Positions 57,929-64,000 of a DNA stretch of 64,000 bases are shown here, piece by piece (position 1 is the stretch's first letter; every line of letters starts with the position of its first letter). The stretch spans positions 36,218 to 100,217 of the forward strand of contig NZ_JAYFNG010000013.1 in the NCBI RefSeq assembly GCF_034933565.1. Direction: 5' to 3'. Both the position numbers and the translations under genes were made by a program. Source of the stretch: Raineyella sp034933565 (lineage in GTDB: Bacteria; Actinomycetota; Actinomycetes; Propionibacteriales; Propionibacteriaceae). The notes under the pieces are model-generated. The model saw only the letters and a program-made list of their open reading frames with translations. It had not been told where the DNA came from and did not search any database.

Positions 57929-58408
57929 ATGGTGAAGGAGACGGGGACGAAACTTGTGGCGCAGAACAAGAAGGCGCGCCACGACTACACGATCCACGAG
58001 ACGTACGAGGCCGGGATCGTCCTGCAGGGCACCGAGGTCAAGTCGCTGCGCGAGGGGCACGCCTCGTTGGTCGACTCCTTCGCGACCGTCGACGACGGCG
58101 AGGTCTGGCTGCGTCAGGCGATGATCCCCGAGTACAGCCATGGGACGTGGACCAACCACTCCGCCCGGCGCACCCGCAAGCTGTTGCTCAACCGCAAGGA
58201 GATCGGCCGTCTGGAGCGTGACCTCGGCGCGGCGGGCACCACCCTGGTCCCGCTGAAGATCTACTTCAAGGACGGCTACGCCAAGGTGGAGATCGGCGTC
58301 GCCACCGGCAAGCGGGAGTACGACAAGCGCCAGGCGCTGGCCGAGCGCGACGCCCGCCGCGAGACCGACCGCGCCCTCGCGGCCCGCCAGAAGGGGCGTC
58401 GGCGATGA
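57929..58408 (+). CDS. smpB: SsrA-binding protein SmpB
   Basis: This 159-residue protein binds tmRNA in trans-translation and starts MVKETGTKLVAQNKKARHDY. Signature segments are YEAGIVLQGTEVKSLREGHA, RTRKLLLNRKEI and VPLKIYFKDGYAKVEIGVA; the basic C-terminal tail ends RQKGRRR. The ATG at 57929 has GATGAT six bases upstream, suggesting a leaderless transcript. The tmRNA gene is not seen next to it. Its stop overlaps the DUF2207 gene start by four bases. Confidence 0.96.
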   Translation: MVKETGTKLVAQNKKARHDYTIHETYEAGIVLQGTEVKSLREGHASLVDSFATVDDGEVWLRQAMIPEYSHGTWTNHSARRTRKLLLNRKEIGRLERDLGAAGTTLVPLKIYFKDGYAKVEIGVATGKREYDKRQALAERDARRETDRALAARQKGRRR

Positions 58409-60315
58409 TCGCCCCCACGATCGACCGACGCTGCGGCCGCCGGCTGTCGGTCCCACGCCGTGGCCGTCTGCTGTCCGCTCTGGCGGCCGTGATCGCCGTC
58501 CTGGTCGTCGTCGCCCCATTCCTCCTCGGCACGCCCGCCCGCGCAGCCGCCGGCGACAGCATCGATTCGTACGCCCTCGACTACGTGGTCCACGACAACG
58601 GGACGGTGGCGGTCACCGAGCGCCTGGTCTACCGCTTCGGCAGCTCCTCGGGGCGCCACGGCATCCAGCGCCAGCTCGTCACCCGTGAGCCCGAGAAGAA
58701 CGACACCGCCCACGACATCGCCTACACCTACAGCGACATCCGGGTCAGCAGTCCGGACGCGCCGGCGCAGTTCAGCACCTCCACCGTGAGCTCGCCGTCG
58801 GACCCTCGCCGCGAGGATCTGCTGATCCGGGTCGGTGACCCGAACCAGGCGGTCACCTCCGCCACCGCGACGTACCAGCTGAGCTACACCATCACCGGTG
58901 GGATGCGCAGCCAGCAGGGCTACGACGAGTTCTACTGGGACGCCGTGGGCACCGGCTGGACGAACACCACGCTCAACGACGTCACGGTGAGCATCACCGT
59001 GCCCGGCGGCGCCACCGACAGGGCCTGCTACGCCGGCGGCTCGCAGAGCAACACCCCCTGCGACAGCCTGAGCCTCGACTCCGGGGTGGTGCACGCCGGT
59101 CAGCACACCCTCGCCCCCGGCCAGGGGATGACCGTCTCGGCACAGATCCGTTCCGGACTGGTCAGCGACAACAAGCCGCACCTGGTGCCCAGCGCCACCG
59201 TCCAGCAGCGGCGCGTGGCGGCGACGGTCGGCGGGGCCACGGTGCTCGTGACGGCTCTTTCCGCCCTGGTCGGCGCCCGGGTCGTACGTTCCCGCCGCGA
59301 CCTGCGCTTCCTCGACCTGCCCCCGGGGGTGCTGCCCCCGTCCGGCGTGGAGGGCCGGATCGGGGCCTCCCCGCGGGATCTGAAGGTGCCGGTGGCGTTC
59401 GCCCCGCCGGCCATCACCGTGGCCGAGGCGGGCTACCTGCTCGACGGCAGGCTCGAGACCCGGGAGACCGCCGCCACCCTGATCGACCTCGCCGTCCGTG
59501 GGGCCCTGACAGTGTCCGGCGACGACCGTCTCGGCTACCGGATCACCCTGGTGGACCCGCGTCGGGCCGGCGCACCGCACGAGACGGTGCTGCTGCAGTC
59601 GCTGTTCGGCGGCCAGGGCCCGGGGGCCACAGTGGACCTCGGAGCACCCGGCGGGATGACCGCCGCCCACGACCGGATGGTCGCCGACGTCCGCCGCGAG
59701 GTGGCCGGTCGGGGCTGGTTCGCCCACCTGCCGGGGGTCCGCGGTGGCGGGGTACACGTCAGCGGCTTCGGCCGGGGCTGGCTGATCCTCGCCGTGGTCG
59801 GTGCGTTCGTCGGCTCGGCCGGCGGTGTGGGCCGGCTGCTCTTCCTGCTGCCGGTGCTGCCGGTGGTGATCGCGGCGATGGTGGTCCGCAACCGGCTGCG
59901 CCGCGGGCAACGGACCCCGCAGGGCCGGGCGGTCACCGACCAGGTCGAGGGGTTCCGGGAGTACCTGGCGACGGCCGAGGCCGACCAGATCCGGTTCGAG
60001 GAGGGCGAGGACATCTTCTCGCGCTACTTGCCGTGGGCGATCAGCTTCGACCTCGCCTACCGCTGGGCCCGGATCTGTCAGGACATGGTGGCCGCCGGCC
60101 GGCTGCCCGAGGTCCATCCGGTCTGGTACGTGGGCCAGTTCTATCTGCCGAACTTCTCCTGGATCGGATTCTCCGACGCGGTCGCCTCGACCGTCGCCCC
60201 GCTGCCCCCGGTCTCCAGCGGGGACACCGGCTTCGGCAGCGGCGGATCCGCCTTCGGTGGCGGTGGCGGATTCGTCGGTGGTGGCGGCGGTGGCGGTGGT
60301 GGCGGCTCCTGGTGA
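58405..60315 (+). CDS. DUF2207 membrane protein
   Basis: This 636-residue protein has a signal/anchor helix (LLSALAAVIAVLVVVAPFLL), an external DUF2207 domain (SYALDYVVHDNGTVAVTERL, then GIQRQLVTREP) to about residue 270, a helix with TVLVTALSALVGARVV, a cytoplasmic segment, further helices at 455-500, and a C-terminal Gly-rich tail (FGSGGSAFGGGGGFVGGG...W). It ends in a Gly-rich run followed by Ser-Trp, as is common in this family. The function is unknown. It is translationally coupled to smpB. Confidence 0.85.
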   Translation: MIAPTIDRRCGRRLSVPRRGRLLSALAAVIAVLVVVAPFLLGTPARAAAGDSIDSYALDYVVHDNGTVAVTERLVYRFGSSSGRHGIQRQLVTREPEKNDTAHDIAYTYSDIRVSSPDAPAQFSTSTVSSPSDPRREDLLIRVGDPNQAVTSATATYQLSYTITGGMRSQQGYDEFYWDAVGTGWTNTTLNDVTVSITVPGGATDRACYAGGSQSNTPCDSLSLDSGVVHAGQHTLAPGQGMTVSAQIRSGLVSDNKPHLVPSATVQQRRVAATVGGATVLVTALSALVGARVVRSRRDLRFLDLPPGVLPPSGVEGRIGASPRDLKVPVAFAPPAITVAEAGYLLDGRLETRETAATLIDLAVRGALTVSGDDRLGYRITLVDPRRAGAPHETVLLQSLFGGQGPGATVDLGAPGGMTAAHDRMVADVRREVAGRGWFAHLPGVRGGGVHVSGFGRGWLILAVVGAFVGSAGGVGRLLFLLPVLPVVIAAMVVRNRLRRGQRTPQGRAVTDQVEGFREYLATAEADQIRFEEGEDIFSRYLPWAISFDLAYRWARICQDMVAAGRLPEVHPVWYVGQFYLPNFSWIGFSDAVASTVAPLPPVSSGDTGFGSGGSAFGGGGGFVGGGGGGGGGGSW

Positions 60316-60399
60316 GCGGTCCGTTGGCGTCCGGTGAACAGGCCGGGCGGCAGCCGGTGAGCAGCCCGGACGGCGTTTGGTGAGCGGCCCGGGCAGCGT

Positions 60400-60428
60400 C
60401 CCTGAGCCCCTCGTCAGGGAGTTTTTCA
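60400..60428 (+). terminator. Rho-independent terminator with T tract
   Basis: TCCCTGA pairs with TCAGGGA across an 8-base loop and is followed by GTTTTT. It is the only classic T-tailed terminator I noted in the window. Confidence 0.8.
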
Positions 60429-60477
60429 GGGCTGCACCCCATTGGGGGCCGTTGGGCCGAGGTGGCATCGTGGAGAC

Positions 60478-61098
60478 ATGACCCCGGCGTACGAACACCC
60501 CAGCCTCAACCTCCTCGTCTCCGACGAGCAGCGGGACCGCGCGGTCGACTGGCTGCAACGTGCCTACGCCGACGGCCGACTGACCGAGGTCGAGCTCGAC
60601 CAACGGCTCGATCAGGTCTTCGCGGCCCGTACCCGCAAGGACCTCAACCTCGCCTTCTACGGGCTGGTCCAGCCCACGTCCACCTCACAGGCATTGGGGA
60701 CGCATCCGGCGTACGCACCGTTGGTGAGCCCGCAGGTGCGCGACGGCGCCGGACGGGGGATCGCCGCCTTCAGCCATTTCTCGGCGCTGGTCACCTGGAT
60801 CTTCGGCCCGCTGATCGGCTACATGGTGGCGCCGGTCGGCTCGGAGGCCAAGCGGCAGGCCGCTGCCGCTTTCGACTTCACCCTGATCAGCACCGGCGGG
60901 ATGATCGCCGGCGGCATCCTCTCCGAGATCTGGAACCCGCTGGGGATCATCGCAGGCATCTCGGCGCTCGCCTGGTTCCTGCTCACCATCGTCGGCGGCG
61001 CCAAGGCCGCGGCAGGGGAGGCCTGGGAGAACCCGGTGCTCAAGCTCATCCCGGTGCGCATCCTGTCCAAGCCCCAGCCGCGGGCGCTCGGACGCTGA
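60478..61098 (+). CDS. DUF1707/DUF4870-type membrane protein
   Basis: This 206-residue protein joins an N-terminal DUF1707 domain (ERDRAVDWLQ-like pattern: SDEQRDRAVDWLQRAYADGR, LTEVELDQRLDQVFAARTRK) to a C-terminal DUF4870-like set of three helices (FSALVTWIFGPLIGYMVAP; FTLISTGGMIAGGILSE; GIIAGISALAWFLLTIVGG). Neither has a known function. The ATG at 60478 is preferred over 60442 because DUF1707 starts here. The gene ends three bases before the convergent LacI stop. Confidence 0.8.
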   Translation: MTPAYEHPSLNLLVSDEQRDRAVDWLQRAYADGRLTEVELDQRLDQVFAARTRKDLNLAFYGLVQPTSTSQALGTHPAYAPLVSPQVRDGAGRGIAAFSHFSALVTWIFGPLIGYMVAPVGSEAKRQAAAAFDFTLISTGGMIAGGILSEIWNPLGIIAGISALAWFLLTIVGGAKAAAGEAWENPVLKLIPVRILSKPQPRALGR

Positions 61099-61101
61099 TG
61101 C

Positions 61102-62232
61102 TCAGGACCGCGAGCGAGCGGATGACGGCCCCGGGGGAGTGGTCGATGTCGACTCCGGGGTCGTGGTCGACATCCCGGGGGAAGCAGTTGATTCCGCGTC
61201 GACGAGTTCACCGCGGATCCACAGCTGTTCGGTGGCGTGGCCGGGCTGGGCGATGGCACTGAGCAGGACCCGGGCCGTGGCCCGGGCGATCTCCTCCAGC
61301 GGCTGGCGTACGGTCGTCAGGCTGGGGATGGCGTACTGGGCGATGTCGAGGCCGTCGAAGCCGGTCAGCGAGCAGTCGGTGGGCACCCGGATGCCCGCCT
61401 CGTGCAGGGCCCGGCCGGCACCGATCGCCACCGCGTCGCACATGCCCATGATCGCGGTGGCGTCGAACGCGCCGGCCGCGAGCCACTCCTGGGTCGAGCG
61501 GTAGCCGTTGGCCATGGTGTACAGCGCCTGCGGCGCCACCGAATCGATCTGCAGCGCCGGATCGACCTCCAGCCCGGCCTCCTCCAACGCGCTGCGGTAG
61601 CCCGAGTAGCGCAACGCCCACGGGTGCTGGCGGTTGTCCACGCTGCCGCCGCCGACGAAGGCGATCCTGCGGTGGCCCAGGGCGAGCAGGCGGCGAGTGA
61701 GCTCGTAGCTGCCGGAGTAGTCGTCCACCGACACCGAGGAGTGCAGGGACGGGGAGCCGGAGAAGTCGGCCGTGGTGCAGAAGACCAGGGGCACCTCGAT
61801 ATGAGCCAGGTCACGGCTCAACTCGGCGGCGTTCCCGTCGGCCTGGTCGCCGTAGCGGCCCAGCAGGATCACCCCACCGAACTTGCGCTCGGTGACGATC
61901 CGCTCCACCGTGCCGGCATGGGCGGCCCGGTCCGAGACGTGGGAGAGCATCACGTCATAGCCCTGCACACCGAGGGTGCTCTCCAGCAGGCCGAGCACCT
62001 GGACCAGCAACGGGCTGGTCTCGCCCTGGATGATCACCGCGATCGCCCGGGTGGAGGAGACCTTGAGGCTGCGAGCGCTGGTGTTCGGCACGTAGCCGTA
62101 CTCCTCGGCCGCGGCGAGGATCCGTGTCCGGGTGTCCGGGTTGACATCCGAACGGTCGTTCATCGCCCGCGACACGGTGCTCACGGCGACGCCGCAGAGC
62201 TCAGCCAGCTCCTTGATGGTGATGCCTGCCAT
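61102..62232 (-). CDS. LacI-family transcriptional regulator
   Basis: This 376-residue repressor has the helix-turn-helix ITIKELAELCGVAVSTVSRA, a hinge with NTSARSLKVSS, and a periplasmic-binding-like effector domain (IAVIIQGETSPLLVQVLGLL; GHRRIAFVGGGSVDNR; CSLTGFDGLDIAQYAIPSLT). The C-terminal 30 residues are a Ser/Thr/Pro-rich tail not found in most members. A GAGGAGG site precedes the ATG at 62232. It follows a sugar ABC permease operon on the same strand and probably represses it. The inducer is unknown. Confidence 0.9.
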   Translation of the reverse strand: MAGITIKELAELCGVAVSTVSRAMNDRSDVNPDTRTRILAAAEEYGYVPNTSARSLKVSSTRAIAVIIQGETSPLLVQVLGLLESTLGVQGYDVMLSHVSDRAAHAGTVERIVTERKFGGVILLGRYGDQADGNAAELSRDLAHIEVPLVFCTTADFSGSPSLHSSVSVDDYSGSYELTRRLLALGHRRIAFVGGGSVDNRQHPWALRYSGYRSALEEAGLEVDPALQIDSVAPQALYTMANGYRSTQEWLAAGAFDATAIMGMCDAVAIGAGRALHEAGIRVPTDCSLTGFDGLDIAQYAIPSLTTVRQPLEEIARATARVLLSAIAQPGHATEQLWIRGELVDAESTASPGMSTTTPESTSTTPPGPSSARSRS

Positions 62233-62272
62233 CGTCGCTCCTCCTCGCTCCTCCGCCCGGTGTGGCCGTCGG

Positions 62273-63106
62273 TCAGCCCTTGACCGCTCCGGCGACCACG
62301 CCACGGATGATGTGGCGCTGCGCGGCCAGGTAGAACACGACGATCGGAATCATCGCCAGTACCAGCACACCCATCATGGCTCCCATGTCCACGGAACCGT
62401 ATCCGCCCCTCAGATACTGGACGGCGATCGGGATGGTCTTGTACCGCTTCAGGTCGAGGGTGAGGTAGGGCAGCAGGTAGTCGTTCCACAGCCACATCAC
62501 CTCGAGGATCCCGACGGTGATCACCGCAGGCTTCATCACCGGCAGGATCACCCGGAAGAAGGTCTGCACCGGCCCGCATCCGTCGACCACCGCGGCTTCT
62601 TCCAGTTCGGTCGGGATCGCCTTCACGAACCCGGTGAAGATGAAGACCGCCAGGCCGGCGCCGAACCCCAGATAGACCAGCCACAGGCCGAACGGGTTAC
62701 CGAGGTGCAGCAGGTCGGTGAACCACGAGAGCGTGAACATCACCATCTGGAAGGGGACGACGAGGTTGAACAGGAACGAGGAGTAGAGCGCCCGGGCGAA
62801 GGTGTTGTCCATCCGGACGATCCACCAGGCGCACATCGAGGTGCACAGCAGGATCAGCGACGCCGATCCGATGGTGATGACCAGCGACCAGCCGAACGAG
62901 GCGAAGAAGTTGGTCGCCTCGACGCCGCGTACGTAATTCTCCCAGCCGACGAACGTCTCCTTGGTCGGCAGGACGAACGGATTGCTGGAGATGAAGACCT
63001 TCCCCTTGAAGGAGTTGATCAGCACCAGCACGATGGGGTAGACCCAGGCCAGCGACAGCAGGGCGAAGAACCCGGTCCAGATCCACGGACGACGTGTGTC
63101 GTTCAT
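62273..63106 (-). CDS. Sugar ABC transporter permease (MalG-like)
   Basis: This 277-residue permease of the carbohydrate uptake-1 family has six helices, starting WIWTGFFALLSLAWVYPIVL. The EAA loop is in ELEEAAVVDGCGPVQTFFRV followed by ILPVMKPA, which contacts the ATPase. An N-terminal external loop (KGKVFISSNPFVLPTKETFV) is typical. The start overlaps the MalF-like stop (ATGA). The binding protein and ATPase are not in the window; a shared MsiK-type ATPase is possible. Confidence 0.92.
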   Translation of the reverse strand: MNDTRRPWIWTGFFALLSLAWVYPIVLVLINSFKGKVFISSNPFVLPTKETFVGWENYVRGVEATNFFASFGWSLVITIGSASLILLCTSMCAWWIVRMDNTFARALYSSFLFNLVVPFQMVMFTLSWFTDLLHLGNPFGLWLVYLGFGAGLAVFIFTGFVKAIPTELEEAAVVDGCGPVQTFFRVILPVMKPAVITVGILEVMWLWNDYLLPYLTLDLKRYKTIPIAVQYLRGGYGSVDMGAMMGVLVLAMIPIVVFYLAAQRHIIRGVVAGAVKG

Positions 63107-63945
63107 GCCTTGGCCTCCCGTCGGCGTGTGTACCAGTTCTGCAGCAGGGTGATGGTGGCGACGATGAGCAGGAAGATGACGGCCTTGGCCTGGCCGACGC
63201 CCTCGAATCCGGGCCGCCCGTAGAACGTGTTGTAGATGTTGAGGGCGAGCAACTCCGACAGCCGCGAGGGTGCGCCGTTGGTGAGCGCCAGGTTCTGGTC
63301 GAACATCTTGAACCCGTTGGTGAGGGTGAGGAAGGTGCACACCGTGATGGAGGGCATCACCAGCGGGATGGTGATCTGCCACAGGATCGTACGGTTCTTG
63401 GCGCCGTCCACCTGCGCCGCCTCGAGGACATCGGTGGGGATGGACTGCAGGCCGGCGATGTAGATCACCATCATGTAGCCGATCTGCTGCCAGCACAGCA
63501 GGACGACCATGCCCCAGAAGCCGTACACCTCGGAGAAGGTGATCGACCGGGCCCACATGCCCAGCACACCGTTGAGCAGCAGCAGCCAGATGTAGCCGAG
63601 CACGATGCCGCCGATGAGGTTGGGCATGAAGAAGACGGATCGGAAGAAGTTGGTGCCGCGGAAGCCCTTCACCAGCATGTACGCGACCGCGAAGGCGGCC
63701 ACGTTGACGATCACCGTGGTGACCACCGTGAAGGCGGACGTGTACCACAGCGAATGCAGGAAGGTGCTGTCGTCGAAGACCCGACGGAAGTTGTCGAGGC
63801 CGACCCAGGTGGCCCGGGTGACCGTGGTGAACCTCGTGAAGGACAGGTAGACGCCCATGACGAAGGGGATGACGAAGCCGATCATGAAGGCGGCGAGCGT
63901 CGGTCCGGTGAACAGCCACCCCCAACGGCGCAGAGACTTTTTCAT
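63103..63945 (-). CDS. Sugar ABC transporter permease (MalF-like)
   Basis: This 280-residue permease has six helices, starting RRWGWLFTGPTLAAFMIGF. The EAA loop is in DVLEAAQVDGAKNRTILWQI followed by TIPLVMPS. It lacks the large external P2 loop of E. coli MalF, as usual for Gram-positive sugar transporters. GGAGGAAA precedes the ATG. A solute-binding protein gene should lie upstream beyond the window end. Confidence 0.92.
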   Translation of the reverse strand: MKKSLRRWGWLFTGPTLAAFMIGFVIPFVMGVYLSFTRFTTVTRATWVGLDNFRRVFDDSTFLHSLWYTSAFTVVTTVIVNVAAFAVAYMLVKGFRGTNFFRSVFFMPNLIGGIVLGYIWLLLLNGVLGMWARSITFSEVYGFWGMVVLLCWQQIGYMMVIYIAGLQSIPTDVLEAAQVDGAKNRTILWQITIPLVMPSITVCTFLTLTNGFKMFDQNLALTNGAPSRLSELLALNIYNTFYGRPGFEGVGQAKAVIFLLIVATITLLQNWYTRRREAKA

Positions 63946-63972
63946 GGAGATTTTCCTCCGCTAGCCGGCGGT

Positions 63973-64000
63973 GGGGGGGGGGGGGGGGGGGGGGGGGGGG
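63973..64000. other. Terminal poly-G run, probable assembly artefact
   Basis: The last 28 bases are G only, starting in the ribosome-binding-site upstream region of the permease gene. Such runs at contig ends are typical of two-colour sequencers calling G when signal is lost. They are unlikely to be biological. Confidence 0.75.

Noticed and set aside
58276..60603. Minus-strand 775-codon frame opposite smpB and DUF2207
   Set aside because: Arg/Gly/Asp-rich shadow; the plus-strand genes are well supported.
57800..61200. tmRNA gene near smpB
   Set aside because: No tRNA-Ala-like ends or tag reading frame were found; the space is filled by coding genes.

Overview
The window is chromosomal DNA from a high-GC actinobacterium, most like the Propionibacteriaceae or a related Propionibacteriales group. 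The family assignment is inference. It rests on GC-rich third positions, GTG starts, many apparently leaderless genes with a TANNNT box 6-8 nt before the start codon, and actinobacterial gene orders: aceE-fasR-fabD-fabH-acpP-fabF, DUF3052-AhpE, ftsE-ftsX-M23-smpB, and dnaG beside an htrA-type protease. The sequence ends in a 28-base G run, which looks like a contig-end artefact.

Layout. 1-3.5 kb: the end of a LutC-type gene, then a zinc-uptake operon (znuA-znuC-znuB-zur, minus strand) with a Zur-type palindrome on its promoter. 3.5-9.4 kb: housekeeping genes (ABM-domain protein, glycyl-tRNA synthetase, DUF6457, Nudix, HAD, tRNA-dihydrouridine synthase, dGTPase-like). 9.4-15.7 kb: an aromatic meta-cleavage cluster with a [2Fe-2S] ferredoxin, catechol 2,3-dioxygenase, HbpS/GlcG protein, IclR regulator, hydratase, decarboxylase, 4-oxalocrotonate tautomerase and 2-hydroxymuconic semialdehyde dehydrogenase. 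The ring-hydroxylating enzymes and the terminal aldolase and acylating dehydrogenase are not here. 15.8-21.4 kb: FetB-like permease, HtrA protease, DnaG primase, a sigma factor and tRNA-Asn. 21.6-24.6 kb: trehalose synthesis (otsA, otsB) and tRNA-Met.

24.6-29.6 kb is the accessory island. It holds a decayed Rhs-type C-terminal tip followed by a small acidic ORF that may be its immunity protein, a second Rhs fragment, IS3 and IS30 remnants, an intact 1,656-bp IS1380-like element with a 5-bp target duplication, another AT-rich orphan ORF, and a membrane protein. Several pieces are clearly lower in GC than the flanks.

29.7-33.4 kb: a radical SAM/SPASM protein, a thioesterase, a Cof-type HAD phosphatase and a Ser/Pro-tailed membrane protein. 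33.5-37.5 kb: a MoxR/DUF58/VWA/VWA operon. 37.5-46.7 kb: YggS, DUF3145, the type II fatty-acid cluster with FasR, and pyruvate dehydrogenase AceE. 46.9-52.5 kb: DUF3052, a peroxiredoxin, tRNA-Val, small hypothetical genes, and a large MEDS/GAF/PucR regulator divergent from a zinc alcohol dehydrogenase. 52.6-61.1 kb: a peptidase E homologue lacking its nucleophile, prfB, ftsE-ftsX, a frameshifted M23 peptidase, smpB, DUF2207 and DUF1707 proteins. 61.1-64 kb: a LacI regulator and two sugar ABC permeases, at the start of a carbohydrate-uptake operon that continues off the end.
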